In this document: positions 23,234 through 31,966 of the stretch, in pieces
Position numbering within the stretch: position 1 is the stretch's first letter
Layout of the letters: each line of letters opens with the position of its first letter
Origin: Streptomyces sp. NBC_01214
Lineage (GTDB): Bacteria > Actinomycetota > Actinomycetes > Streptomycetales > Streptomycetaceae
Length of the DNA: 64,000 nt
Direction of reading: 5' to 3'
Assembly (NCBI RefSeq): GCF_026340975.1
Contig: NZ_JAPEOS010000001.1
Location: 3,133,001 to 3,197,000 of the forward strand
Program-made: the position numbers and the translations under genes
The notes under the pieces: model-generated
What the model was told of the DNA's origin: nothing
Database searches by the model: none
The model's input: only the letters and a program-made list of their open reading frames with translations

Positions 23234-24802
23234 TCACTGCCCCACGCGCCCGGGCTGGAGCGTCCGGGTGAAGAGTACGCCCCCTTCCTGGCGGCGCAGG
23301 CGGACGGTGAGTTCCCCGCTGCCGCCGTCGATGTCGACCTCGCCGTAGTACGGAGGGTTCTCGGACGGTGACATGTTGGCGAAGGGGGCCGACTGCACGT
23401 AGGCCGTCTCCGGGCCGAAGGTGGCGTCGAGCCGCCCGGCCGGGAAGCCGCCGGCGCCGATCGGGCCGGACACGAATTCCCAGAACGGCGCGAAGTCGGT
23501 GAAGGCGGCCCGCTCGGGCGCGTAGTGGTTCGCGGCGGTGTAGTGGACGTCGGCCGTGACCCAGACGGTACCCGTGATGCGCTGGTGCTTGACGTGCCGC
23601 AGGAGTTCGGCGATCTGGAGCTCGCGGCCCAGCGGAGCGCCCGGGTCCCCCTGGGCGACGGCTTCGAAGTTCGCGGCCCCGTCGGGGACGACGATGCCCA
23701 GGGGCATGTCGGCGGCGATGACCTTCCAGGTGGCGCGGGAGCGGGACAGTTCGCGCTTGATCCAGGCCAGCTGCTCGGGGCCGAGGATGCCGATGGGGTC
23801 CTCGGCCTGGGTGCCGGGGGAGTTGGCGTTGCGGTAGGTGCGCATGTCGAGCACGAAGACGTCGAGCAGCGGGCCGTACCGCATCACCCGGTACATCCGG
23901 CCCTCGGCGCGGCCTCCGCGCAGGTCGGTGACGGGGAAGTACTCCCCGAAGGCCTGGCGGGCGCGGGCGGCGAGGGTGTCGGCCTCCTTGACGGTGTAGC
24001 GGGGGTCGTCGATGAGCTGGCCGGGGTACCAGTTGTTGCGCACCTCGTGGTCGTCCCACTGGGCGAGGACCGGGACCTGGGCGTTGAAGTCGAGCAGGTT
24101 GCGGTCGAGCAGGTTGTAGCGGAAGTTCCCGCGGAACTCGGCGAGCGTCTCGGCGACCTTCGCCTTCTCCTCGGTGGTGACGTTGCGCCAGAGGCTGCCG
24201 TCGCGCAGCGGGGCGGTGGCCTTGATCGGCCCGTCGGCGTAGATCGTGTCCCCGCTGAAGAGGAAGAAGTCGGGGTTGCGCAGCCGCATTTCCTCGAAGA
24301 CGCGGTAGCCGCCGAGGTCGGGGTTGATGCCCCAGCCCTGGCCCGCCAGGTCACCGGACCACAGGAAGCGCACGTCGTGGCGGCGGGAGACGGGGGTGGT
24401 GCGGAAGGTGCCGTGGAGCGGCGGGGAGCTGCGGCGGGGGTCGTCGGGGTCGGTCAGGACGACCCGGTAGTGGATCTGCTGTCCGGGCGGCAGGTCGCGC
24501 AGCACGGTGGTTCCGGTGAAGTCGCTCGACGGGCCGAGCAACGGGCCGCGGTGGCGGCGCACGGCGTAGCGGAACGCCTCGCTCGGGGAGGTTTCGATGT
24601 ACATCCGCGCCACGCGGTCGGAACGGGTCCACACGGTGGCCGAGTGGGCGGTGATCTCGCCGGACTGGACGCCCCACAGCGCGCCCGGCCGGCCGGAGCG
24701 GGCGAAGGCGGGGGCGGCGAGCGCAGGGGCGGCGATCAGCGCGGAGGACAGGGCGAGGGAACCGCCGATGAGGGACCGTCGGGTGTGCGGGATCGATGCC
24801 AT
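23234..24802 (-). CDS. phoD: Alkaline phosphatase D family protein, Tat-exported
   Basis: The 522-aa protein begins with TRRSLIGGSLALSSALIAAPALAAPAFA, a twin-arginine signal peptide with probable cleavage after an AxA site, so it acts outside the cell. An N-terminal beta-sandwich (GEITAHSATVWTRSD) precedes the PhoD metallophosphatase domain with LWSGDLAG, FFLFSGDTIYADG and WDDHEVRNNW, the expected metal ligands. PhoD enzymes are Ca/Fe phosphodiesterases and monoesterases that release phosphate from organic phosphates. No PHO box was identified in the 168 bp upstream of the neighbouring gene. Confidence 0.92.
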   Translation of the reverse strand: MASIPHTRRSLIGGSLALSSALIAAPALAAPAFARSGRPGALWGVQSGEITAHSATVWTRSDRVARMYIETSPSEAFRYAVRRHRGPLLGPSSDFTGTTVLRDLPPGQQIHYRVVLTDPDDPRRSSPPLHGTFRTTPVSRRHDVRFLWSGDLAGQGWGINPDLGGYRVFEEMRLRNPDFFLFSGDTIYADGPIKATAPLRDGSLWRNVTTEEKAKVAETLAEFRGNFRYNLLDRNLLDFNAQVPVLAQWDDHEVRNNWYPGQLIDDPRYTVKEADTLAARARQAFGEYFPVTDLRGGRAEGRMYRVMRYGPLLDVFVLDMRTYRNANSPGTQAEDPIGILGPEQLAWIKRELSRSRATWKVIAADMPLGIVVPDGAANFEAVAQGDPGAPLGRELQIAELLRHVKHQRITGTVWVTADVHYTAANHYAPERAAFTDFAPFWEFVSGPIGAGGFPAGRLDATFGPETAYVQSAPFANMSPSENPPYYGEVDIDGGSGELTVRLRRQEGGVLFTRTLQPGRVGQ

Positions 24803-24967
24803 CGGTACGTCTCCTGGGGGCGGCGAGGACGGGTCGGACCAGCGTGCCGTCGCACACCGGCCCGGCCGCGTCGCCCACGCGAACCGTGGATGAACAACCG
24901 TCAGCCGCTCATTCGTTCATCTGTTCAGGTGTTCGGTCGGTTCCGCCGGTTCGGGCGGCTCGGATGT

Positions 24968-24994
24968 GCCGTGAGCCGGCGCGGCCGGCACGGC
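24968..24994 (-). terminator. Hairpin after the alpha/beta hydrolase gene
   Basis: GCCGTG (24968-24973) pairs with CACGGC (24989-24994), with additional inner GCCGGC pairing. It begins 3 bp beyond the hydrolase stop codon on the minus strand and probably ends its transcript before phoD. Confidence 0.55.
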
Positions 24995-24997
24995 TGT

Positions 24998-25849
24998 TCA
25001 GGCGGCCACGAGCCGCACGCTGCGGGCCGTGTCGAGCACCACCCGGGACACGAGGGCCGGATCGTCGTTCATCGGGACGTGGCCGCAGCCCGGGAGCCGG
25101 ACCAGGCGGGCGCCGGGGACGGTGTGCTTGGCGCGGATGCCCTGGCGGCGCAGCAGCAGCCGGTCGCGCGTGCCCCAGGCGATGGTGACCGGCAGGCCGG
25201 GCACGTCGTCGGTGAACCGTACGGAGCCGCCCGCGGCCAACGTGTCCTCGAAACCGGTGGCGTCGCGCAGCGCGAGCGTTTCGGCGACGACCGCCTCGAC
25301 CGGGCGGCGGGACGGGCGGGCGTAGATGGTGCCGGTGAGCGCGGCTCGGCCGGCGGCGGTGCGCGCGAGCCGTCGTACGGCGGGCAGGGGCAGCGCCTTG
25401 GCGCCGGCGCGCATCGCGAGGAGGGTGGCGAAGGCGTAGCGGCGCTCGGCCTCGGTCCAGAACCCGGCGGGGGACAGTGCGGTGACGGAGCGGACGAGGT
25501 TGCTCCGGCCCATTTCCAGGGCGAGCAGACCGCCGAGCGAATTGCCCGCGACGTGCGGGCGCTCGACGCCGAGGGCCGTGCAGAGCGCCCCGAGGGCCGG
25601 AGCCACGGTCCCCAGGGAGTAGGGAACGCCCTTGGGCAGGGGCTCCGAGGCGCCGAAGCCGGGCAGGTCGACGGCGATCACGTCGTGCTCGGCGGCCAGG
25701 ATGTCGATCACCGGGTGCCAGGCCTGGAGGTGATGGCCGATGCCGTGCAGCAGGAGAAGCGGTTCGCCGGCGCCTTTGCGCTCGTAGGCGACGGTGGTGG
25801 GGCGGGGGCCGAGCGGCGAATCGATCGTGAAGGAGACCGTGGCGGTCAT
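24998..25849 (-). CDS. Alpha/beta-fold hydrolase
   Basis: The 283-aa hydrolase has a complete catalytic set: nucleophile elbow AGNSLGG (Ser104), acid in WGTRDRLL (about Asp228) and GCGHVPMNDDP (His about 256). HGIGHHLQAW near residue 35 forms the oxyanion region. It starts at ATG 25849 with GAGGAGC upstream. Proteins of this shape hydrolyse esters, lactones or C-C bonds; the substrate is unknown. It is divergent from the GntR gene across a 288-bp regulatory region, so the GntR protein may control it. Confidence 0.9.
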   Translation of the reverse strand: MTATVSFTIDSPLGPRPTTVAYERKGAGEPLLLLHGIGHHLQAWHPVIDILAAEHDVIAVDLPGFGASEPLPKGVPYSLGTVAPALGALCTALGVERPHVAGNSLGGLLALEMGRSNLVRSVTALSPAGFWTEAERRYAFATLLAMRAGAKALPLPAVRRLARTAAGRAALTGTIYARPSRRPVEAVVAETLALRDATGFEDTLAAGGSVRFTDDVPGLPVTIAWGTRDRLLLRRQGIRAKHTVPGARLVRLPGCGHVPMNDDPALVSRVVLDTARSVRLVAA

Positions 25850-26011
25850 GCTGCTCCTCGTCGGTTGGACGCGTGCGAGACAGGATGTCAGTAATGCCTA
25901 CCGCCATGATTACCGTCCGGTAGACCTTGACTACAAGCCTTCCGTGCCTACGAGAACATCCCGTGAACGGCTTGATACGTATGCCCGTTCTGCCCGGCAA
26001 AGGTATGAGCA

Positions 26012-26046
26012 TTGGTCTTGACCAAGGGGGTGCGTCGTCCTATCGT
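26012..26046 (+). promoter_or_regulatory. Promoter with DasR/GntR-like operator over the -35 box
   Basis: TTGACC (26018-26023) and TATCGT (26041-26046) are spaced exactly 17 bp, a good -35/-10 pair pointing at the GntR gene. A perfect inverted repeat TTGGTC-TT-GACCAA (26012-26025) covers the -35 box. Its core TGGTCTTGACCA differs by one base from the DasR-responsive element core TGGTCTAGACCA known in Streptomyces. Confidence 0.7.
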
Positions 26047-26137
26047 CGCAGGGATAGTGCAGGAACCTTTAATAAACAAAGGCGCGGAACTGCCGCTGGA
26101 ACACACGGCGAGAGCAGCGATGGCAGGAGGAGTCAGG

Positions 26138-26908
26138 GTGGGGACCACGCAGCTCGAAACGGCACCGGAGCCGAAGTACTGGCACCTCAAGACCGTCCTC
26201 AGCGAGGCGCTCGACCAGGACTTCGCCGTCGGCGAGGTGCTCCCCAACGAGCGTGAGCTCGCGGCCCGTTTCGGTGTCGCCCGCGCGACCCTGCGTCAGG
26301 CGCTGGAGCAGCTGGAACTCGAAGGCCGGCTGCAGCGCCGCCGTGGCGTGGGTACCACCGTCGCCCCGCCGCGCGTCGGTGTCGCCGTGGGCAGCGCGCA
26401 GCACAGTTGGCCCGGCGAGAGCGCCGACGGCTGGGAGCCGCTCGACGCGGCCGAGACCCTGCCGACGGCCGCGGTGCTGAAACTCCTCGGTACCGGTGGC
26501 GCCTTCGCCGCCGACCAGCCGGTGCACACGGTGCGCCGGACCCGGGTCACCCACGGCCAGGCCGTCGCCGCCGAACTGCTCTACGTCCCCGCCGCGTCGG
26601 TGCCCGGACTCCCTGCCATCGAGGCCCCGGCCGGACCGGCCCGTGCCCGCGCCGTCCTGCGCGAACTGCAGCGGCTGGTGCTCGACGGCCAGGACCGCTC
26701 GGTGGAGCTCGGCTCCGCCCGCGCCGACGACGCCAGGGAACTGGACCGCCTGCCCGGCGCCCCGGTGCTCGTCGTCACCACGCGCTACTTCACCGCCGCG
26801 GGAACGGCGGCGGTCTCGGTGGCCACCTACCGCGCGGACACCTGCCGCCTCACCTTCGGTGACTCGGGCAACGTCGAGATCACCGACGAGCCGCGCGTCG
26901 CCTCCTGA
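26138..26908 (+). CDS. GntR family (HutC-type) transcriptional regulator
   Basis: The 256-aa protein starts at GTG 26138, 7 bp after a perfect AGGAGG (26125-26130); longer in-frame starts at 26012 and 26120 have no such site. A winged HTH occupies residues about 20-75 (VLPNERELAARFGVARATLRQALEQLELEGRLQRRRGVGTTV). A C-terminal UTRA-like domain (about 105-245) should bind an effector, often a sugar phosphate or amino acid in this subfamily. The promoter has an operator-like palindrome, suggesting autoregulation or control by DasR. Neighbours are a divergent hydrolase and a convergent ROK regulator. Confidence 0.88.
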   Translation: MGTTQLETAPEPKYWHLKTVLSEALDQDFAVGEVLPNERELAARFGVARATLRQALEQLELEGRLQRRRGVGTTVAPPRVGVAVGSAQHSWPGESADGWEPLDAAETLPTAAVLKLLGTGGAFAADQPVHTVRRTRVTHGQAVAAELLYVPAASVPGLPAIEAPAGPARARAVLRELQRLVLDGQDRSVELGSARADDARELDRLPGAPVLVVTTRYFTAAGTAAVSVATYRADTCRLTFGDSGNVEITDEPRVAS

Positions 26909-26957
26909 CACCCACCGTCACGGGCCGAACCAGGTCCCCGATCCTGCTGCCCGTACC

Positions 26958-27010
26958 CGCAGCTACGGCCCGTCCTCCGCAACAGTTGCCGGGGACGGGC
27001 CGTAGCTGCG
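26958..27010. terminator. Long perfect terminator hairpin
   Basis: CGCAGCTACGGCCCGTCC (26958-26975) and its exact complement (26993-27010) form an 18-bp stem with a 17-nt loop. Outer CCCGTAC/GTACGGG arms (26950-26956, 27012-27018) extend it. It separates the convergent GntR and ROK genes. Confidence 0.88.
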
Positions 27011-27034
27011 CGTACGGGAGGGTGCGAAGCGGGG

Positions 27035-28189
27035 TCAGCGGCGGGCCGTGACCGTCTTCTCCACCGCGAAGAGCTCCTCCTCGACGTGGTCCAGCGCGAG
27101 CCGGAGGGCGCCGGTCGCCACCGCGGCCTCGCCGAGCATGGACTGGGCCACCCTCGGCGGGCGCAGGCAGTAGCGCTCCAGCTCCTGGCGGAGGGGCTCC
27201 AGGACCCCGTCCAGACCGGCCGCCCAGCCGCCGACGACCACCAGCTCCGGATCCATCGCCAGGACCAGCGCCGCCACGTCGTGCACCAGCCGTTGCAGGA
27301 ACCGCTCCACGGCGGCCACTGCCCGCTCGTCGCCCCGCTTGGCCATCGCGAAGACTTCGGCGACGGCGGCCTCGTCCAGCGGATGCAGCGGCTCACCGGT
27401 GGTCGACAACAGCCGCTCGGGCGTGACCTCGCGGCCCAGCAGGTGCAGGGCGCCGATCTCGCCGGCCGCCCCGCCGAAGCCCCGGTGCAGCCTGCCGCCG
27501 ATCAGTGAGCCGGCGCCGGGGCTGAGCCCTGCCATCACGAACACCATGTCGCCGGTGTCCCGCGCGGCGCCCTTCCAGTGCTCGGCGACCGCTGCTGCGT
27601 TGGCGTCGTTCTCCACCTGGACCGGGCAACGGAACGAGCGCCGCAGCCGTTCCCCGAGCGGCAGCCCGGTCCAGCCGGGCAGCGCGGTGCCGAGGCGGAC
27701 CGTGCCGTCGGCCTCCACGATCCCGGGGCTGCCGACGCCCACCGCCCGCAGCGAGTCCCGTGGCACCCCGGCGCGGCGCAGCAGATCGGCGACTGCCGCC
27801 CGTACCCGCTCCAGCCGCTCATCGGCGGACGCCGTCTCCGCGACCTCCTTGGTACCGGCACCGATGACGCGGCCGTCCAGCCCGGACAGCAGCACCGCGA
27901 TCCGGTGCGAGCCGATCTCGATGCCCAGCAGGTGTCCCGCCTCGGTCCGGAAGCGGAACCTCCTGGCCGGGCGGCCCTGCCGCCGCGCGCCCTCCTCCGC
28001 GTCCGCCTCGACGACCAGCCCGGTCGCGATCAACCCCTCAACGACCCCTTCGACGGTCGGCCGGGAGAGTCCCGTCAGCCGTGTGAGGTCGGTGAGGGTC
28101 GGTGATCCGGCCGCCCGCAGTGCGCGCAGCACCACGGCGGAATTGATCCGCCGGAGCAGAGAGGGGTCCCCGCCGGTCAGCTGCCCCAA
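27035..28189 (-). CDS. ROK family transcriptional regulator
   Basis: This 384-aa protein has an N-terminal winged HTH (SPTLTDLTRLTGLSRPTVEGVVEGLIATGLV, about 29-60) and a ROK sugar-kinase-like fold with GIEIGSHRIAVLL, VENDANAAAVAEHWKG and FGGAAGEIGALHLLG. ROK regulators repress or activate sugar-use genes and may bind phosphosugars. The cysteine cluster (CxCGxxGCxE) that binds zinc in most ROK proteins is absent; the corresponding stretch reads HLLGREVTPERLLSTTGE. It starts at ATG 28189 and runs towards the GntR gene. Confidence 0.88.
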   Translation of the reverse strand: MGQLTGGDPSLLRRINSAVVLRALRAAGSPTLTDLTRLTGLSRPTVEGVVEGLIATGLVVEADAEEGARRQGRPARRFRFRTEAGHLLGIEIGSHRIAVLLSGLDGRVIGAGTKEVAETASADERLERVRAAVADLLRRAGVPRDSLRAVGVGSPGIVEADGTVRLGTALPGWTGLPLGERLRRSFRCPVQVENDANAAAVAEHWKGAARDTGDMVFVMAGLSPGAGSLIGGRLHRGFGGAAGEIGALHLLGREVTPERLLSTTGEPLHPLDEAAVAEVFAMAKRGDERAVAAVERFLQRLVHDVAALVLAMDPELVVVGGWAAGLDGVLEPLRQELERYCLRPPRVAQSMLGEAAVATGALRLALDHVEEELFAVEKTVTARR

Positions 28190-28289
28190 CGTGTGTCCTC
28201 CCAGGTAGCGAGCTTGTCAGCCGGATCGTACTGCCCACCCGGTGCGTCGGCGAGAAGCAGCCCCCCATCGGCCGGAACCAGACCTTCCC

Positions 28290-28940
28290 TCATGCGGGGG
28301 AGACGAACCCCGACTCGTACGCCGTGATCACCGCCTGGGTCCGGTCCCGCGCCCCCAGCTTCGCCAGGATCGCGCTGACGTGGGACTTGACCGTCTCCGT
28401 GCCGATGATCAACTCGGCGGCGATCTCCACGTTGGTGAGCCCCCGCGCCATCAGCCGCAGCACCGCCTCCTCCCGCTCGGTCAGGGCGGCCCGCTCCAGC
28501 GTCGCCCGGGCCTGCCGGTTCCCGTACTCCGCCGCCAGGGCCCGCACGGCCGCCGGGAAGAGCAGCGTCTCGCCCTCCGCCACCAGCCGTACCGCGTGCA
28601 CGATCTCCGAAGGGCGGGCCCGCTTCAGCAGGAACCCATCCGCTCCCGCCCGCAGCGCCTGGTAGACGTACTCGTCGTTCTCGAAGGTTGTCACCACGAG
28701 GATCTTCGGAGGGGAGTCCACCGTCCGCAGCACCGCACGGGTGGCTTCGATCCCGTCGAGGAGCGGCATCCGCACGTCCATCGCCACCACATCCGGCCGC
28801 AACTGCCGGACCAGCGGGATCACGGAGGCCCCGTCGGCCGCCTCACCCACCACCTCGATGTCGGGCTGGGCCTCCAGGACGGCGCGCAGACCCGCGCGCA
28901 CCAGGGGTTCGTCGTCGACGAGCAGTACGGTAACCGGCAT
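28290..28940 (-). CDS. NarL/FixJ-type response regulator
   Basis: The 216-aa protein has a receiver domain with Asp9/Asp10 (VLLVDDEP), phospho-acceptor Asp55 (VVAMDVRMP) and Lys near 105 (FLLKRARPSE). A LuxR-type HTH follows (LTEREEAVLRLMARGLTNVEIAAELIIGTETVKSHVSAIL, about 152-191). It begins 4 bp after the histidine kinase stop codon and is surely in the same operon. The likely target is the divergent ABC transporter across a 24-bp perfect palindrome. Confidence 0.93.
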   Translation of the reverse strand: MPVTVLLVDDEPLVRAGLRAVLEAQPDIEVVGEAADGASVIPLVRQLRPDVVAMDVRMPLLDGIEATRAVLRTVDSPPKILVVTTFENDEYVYQALRAGADGFLLKRARPSEIVHAVRLVAEGETLLFPAAVRALAAEYGNRQARATLERAALTEREEAVLRLMARGLTNVEIAAELIIGTETVKSHVSAILAKLGARDRTQAVITAYESGFVSPA

Positions 28941-28944
28941 CCGG

Positions 28945-30120
28945 TCAGCGTATTCGCTCCAGCGGCAGCCGGGCGCGCACTCTCCAACCGCCCTCGTACA
29001 GCCCGGTTTCGGCCTCTCCGCCGAGCAGCGCGGCCCGCTCCCGGATCCCGCGCAGGCCGCTGCCGCCGCCGACCGTGACCCCGGGGTGTTCCGGCAGCGG
29101 ATTCGTCACCTCCAGGTCCAGGCGGACCGCGGTCATCTCCACCCGAATGCGCACCGGCACCGGGCCGCAATGGCGCAGTACGTTGGTCAGCGCCTCCTGC
29201 AGGATCCGGTATCCCTCCCGGGTGACCGGCTCCGGCAACTTCTCCAGCGGCCCCGTCAGTTGCGAGTCCACGACGGAGCCGGAGGCCCGGGCCGACTCCA
29301 GGAGCCGGTCGGCTTCCGCCAGCGTCGGCCACTGCGACGGCGGCCGTCCCGACTCCCGCAGCACCCCCAGCACCCGCTCCAGATCCTCCAGCGCGGCCCG
29401 GCCCGTCTCCTCGATCGCGCACAGCGCCCGATCGGTGAAGGCGGGATCACCCGCGGCGCGCGCCGCCCCCGCCTGCACGACGGCCACGGTGAGCGCGTGC
29501 CCGATGGAGTCGTGCAGTTCCCGCGCGATCCTGGTGCGCTCCAGCAGCTGCTCCGTGCGTGCTTCCAGCGCCGTCAGTCGTTCGGCGGCGGACGGGCCGA
29601 GCAGGCGGGTGGCCGCCGTGGTGATCAACTCGCCGAGTAGGACCACGATGACGATGAGTACGACCAGCGGCACGGGCACGAGCAGTGCGGCGGCCCAGCG
29701 TCCGGGTACGAACGGCAGCAAGTGATCCGGGCCCATGGGATGCCCGATCGCTATCGCGACGAGCTCCAGGGCCATCGCCGACAGCCAGACCGTGGCGCCG
29801 AACGCACCGACCCCGACGACCATCCGCGTCTCCAGCCACAGCACGGTTCGCCACCGGTCCCCCCAGTGGGCCGACGGAGCGAGGCTTATGGCGCTGTCGG
29901 AGGCGTCGCGGTCGTCCGGTGTGAGCAGGAACCGTGCTTGAAGGCCTTCCGCCAGTCGCACCCAGGGCACCAGCCCGAACGGCAGGACGAGCAGCAGCGG
30001 CACCCAGGGCCACCGGGGCATGATGAACATCCATACCGCCAGCACCAGCAGCGGCACGCAGAGGTGCAACCAGCGTGAATACGTCACTGGTTGGAACGGG
30101 GCGCGCAGCAGTCGGTTCAT
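28945..30120 (-). CDS. Sensor histidine kinase (NarL-type, HisKA_3)
   Basis: The 391-aa protein has four hydrophobic segments in its N-terminal 165 residues, a short coil (AAERLTALEARTEQLLERTR) and the HisKA_3 motif ARELHDSIGHALT with His203. An ATPase domain follows, with REGYRILQEALTNVLRHC and GSGLRGIRERAALLGG as the N and G boxes. There is little extracytoplasmic sequence, so it probably senses something in or near the membrane, as in bacitracin- or lipid-II-responsive kinases; this is inference. It starts at ATG 30120 and precedes its partner regulator. Confidence 0.92.
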   Translation of the reverse strand: MNRLLRAPFQPVTYSRWLHLCVPLLVLAVWMFIMPRWPWVPLLLVLPFGLVPWVRLAEGLQARFLLTPDDRDASDSAISLAPSAHWGDRWRTVLWLETRMVVGVGAFGATVWLSAMALELVAIAIGHPMGPDHLLPFVPGRWAAALLVPVPLVVLIVIVVLLGELITTAATRLLGPSAAERLTALEARTEQLLERTRIARELHDSIGHALTVAVVQAGAARAAGDPAFTDRALCAIEETGRAALEDLERVLGVLRESGRPPSQWPTLAEADRLLESARASGSVVDSQLTGPLEKLPEPVTREGYRILQEALTNVLRHCGPVPVRIRVEMTAVRLDLEVTNPLPEHPGVTVGGGSGLRGIRERAALLGGEAETGLYEGGWRVRARLPLERIR

Positions 30121-30151
30121 GACTCCATGGTGGCAGCGCCCTGTTCGCGAC

Positions 30152-30175
30152 CGTCTCCCCCACGTGGGGGAGACG
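30152..30175. promoter_or_regulatory. 24-bp perfect palindrome between two-component system and ABC transporter
   Basis: Bases 30152-30175 read identically on both strands: arm CGTCTCCCCCAC, centre ACGT, arm GTGGGGGAGACG. A second partial copy (GCACGGGGGAG) lies at 30185-30195. The position, 32 bp upstream of the kinase ATG and 53 bp before the ABC ATG, suits the response regulator's operator. Confidence 0.7.
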
Positions 30176-30227
30176 CCACCCTCGCACGGGGGAGGGGAGT
30201 GGTGGGGCCGCCGGCGAGTCTTGAGCC

Positions 30228-31139
30228 ATGAACAGCATCGAGATCCGAGAACTCACCAAGCGATACGGCACCCACCGTGCGGTGGACGGCCTCACCTTCG
30301 ATGTCCTGCCTGGGCGGGTGACCGGCTTCCTGGGCCCCAACGGCGCGGGGAAGTCCACCACGATGCGTCTGCTCCTGGGGCTGGACCGGGCCACATCCGG
30401 CACGGCCACGATCGGTGGCCGTCGGTACCTGGAACTGACCGACCCGCTGCACCGGGTCGGCGCCCTCCTCGACGCCCAGGCGGCCCACGGCGGGCGCACC
30501 GCCCACGACCACCTCCGACTGCTCGCCGCCGCCGGCCGCATCCCGATGCGCCGGGTGGACGAGGTCCTGGAACAGACCGGCATCGCCGCCGTCGCGAAGC
30601 GGCGGATCAAGTCCTTCTCGCTCGGCATGCGCCAGCGCCTCGGCATCGCCGCCGCACTCATCGGCGACCCCGGAGTGCTCCTGCTGGACGAGCCCACGAA
30701 CGGCCTCGACCCCGAGGGCATCATCTGGATCCGCGAGCTGATGCGCTCCCTCGCCGCCGAAGGACGCGCCGTCCTGGTCTCCAGCCATCTGATGTCGGAA
30801 ACCTCGGCGCTCGCCGACCACCTGGTCGTGCTCGGCAAGGGCAAGCTGCTCGCGGACACCTCGATGGAGTCGTTCATCGACGTCCGCAGCACCCCGAGAG
30901 CGCGCCTGCGGACCTCCGACCCGGTCCGGCTGCAGGCCGCGCTGGCCCGGGACGACTTCGAGTTGGTGGCCGCCGACGACGGGCGATGGACCGTCGAGGG
31001 CATACGGGCCGAGCAGCTCGGCACCCTGGCTGCCCGTGAAGGGGTTCCCCTGTTGGAACTGTCCGACGAGCGCGCCTCGCTGGAGCAGGCCTACCTCGAC
31101 CTCACTGCCGAGCACGCGCAGTTCAGCGCAGCACACTGA
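30228..31139 (+). CDS. ABC transporter ATP-binding protein (DrrA-like)
   Basis: The 303-aa ATPase has Walker A GPNGAGKST (residues 36-44), signature SFSLGMRQRLGIA, Walker B VLLLDEPTNGLD and the switch VLVSSHLMSE. The C-terminal extension (about 210-303) is typical of the DrrA/CcmA exporter group. It energises export by the following membrane protein. It starts at ATG 30228 and is divergent from the two-component system, which probably controls it, the layout seen in drug- or peptide-stress exporters. Confidence 0.93.
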   Translation: MNSIEIRELTKRYGTHRAVDGLTFDVLPGRVTGFLGPNGAGKSTTMRLLLGLDRATSGTATIGGRRYLELTDPLHRVGALLDAQAAHGGRTAHDHLRLLAAAGRIPMRRVDEVLEQTGIAAVAKRRIKSFSLGMRQRLGIAAALIGDPGVLLLDEPTNGLDPEGIIWIRELMRSLAAEGRAVLVSSHLMSETSALADHLVVLGKGKLLADTSMESFIDVRSTPRARLRTSDPVRLQAALARDDFELVAADDGRWTVEGIRAEQLGTLAAREGVPLLELSDERASLEQAYLDLTAEHAQFSAAH

Positions 31140-31176
31140 CCGTCCATCCGCTCCCGTCCCCTCAGGAGGCTTTGCC

Positions 31177-31926
31177 ATGAGCGCCGTACTGCCCAGAACC
31201 CCCGCACTGCACTCGGAATGGATCAAGATCAGGTCTCTCCGGGGCACCTTCTGGTCGCTGATATCCGTCCTCGTCCTCACCGTGGGCGTCCAGGTGCTGG
31301 CGGCTGCGGCACTGGGCCGGGCCGAGGAGGGCGGCATGGGGGACGACCCGCTCCTCGCGGCCTTCTACGGGCTCAACTTCGGCCAGATAGCGGCCATCAC
31401 CTTTGGGGCCACCGCCTTCTCCGCCGAGTTCCACAACGGAGCCCTGCGCACCAGCCTCACCGCTGTGCCCCACCGCACCCGCTTCTACTTGTCGAAGCTC
31501 TCGATGCTGGGCGCGCTCGCCCTCGTGGCCGGCCAGCTCGCGGGACTGCTGACCTTCGTCGCCGGGCAATCGTTCATGGGCCAGGACGCCCTTGAACTGG
31601 GCGACCCCGGCACCGTGCGGGCCGTTGTCGGCTGCGGTCTCTACCTGACGCTCATGACGCTGTTCGCAGCCGGGCTCACGGCGGTGCTGCGCAGCGGGGT
31701 GGCCGTCCTCGGCATCCTCATACCCTTCGTCGTCATGGTGTCCTTCATCGTGGGCGCGGCAGCGGACGGGGTGGGGCAGTTCATGCCGGACCGAGCCGGG
31801 CAGGCGATGATGCGCAGCCAGCAGTACGGTGACCTCGGTCCGTGGGCCGGACTGGGAGTCCTGGCGCTGTGGGCGCTGACCGCGGTGTTGGGGGGCTTGT
31901 TGGCGGTGCGCCGCCGGGACGCGTGA
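31177..31926 (+). CDS. ABC transporter permease
   Basis: The 249-aa membrane protein starts at ATG 31177 after TCAGGAGG. It begins LHSEWIKIRSLRGTFWSL, the usual N-terminus of ABC-2-type permeases, and has about six hydrophobic segments (ISVLVLTVGVQVLAAAAL; AVLGILIPFVVMVSFIVG; LGVLALWALTAVLGGLLAV). The loop FSAEFHNGALRTSLTAVPHR is typical of this family. It is 37 bp downstream of its ATPase. The substrate is unknown. Confidence 0.9.
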   Translation: MSAVLPRTPALHSEWIKIRSLRGTFWSLISVLVLTVGVQVLAAAALGRAEEGGMGDDPLLAAFYGLNFGQIAAITFGATAFSAEFHNGALRTSLTAVPHRTRFYLSKLSMLGALALVAGQLAGLLTFVAGQSFMGQDALELGDPGTVRAVVGCGLYLTLMTLFAAGLTAVLRSGVAVLGILIPFVVMVSFIVGAAADGVGQFMPDRAGQAMMRSQQYGDLGPWAGLGVLALWALTAVLGGLLAVRRRDA

Positions 31927-31966
31927 TGACGGGCCAGTTGTCAGTGGGCCTCGGGATACTGACGGT

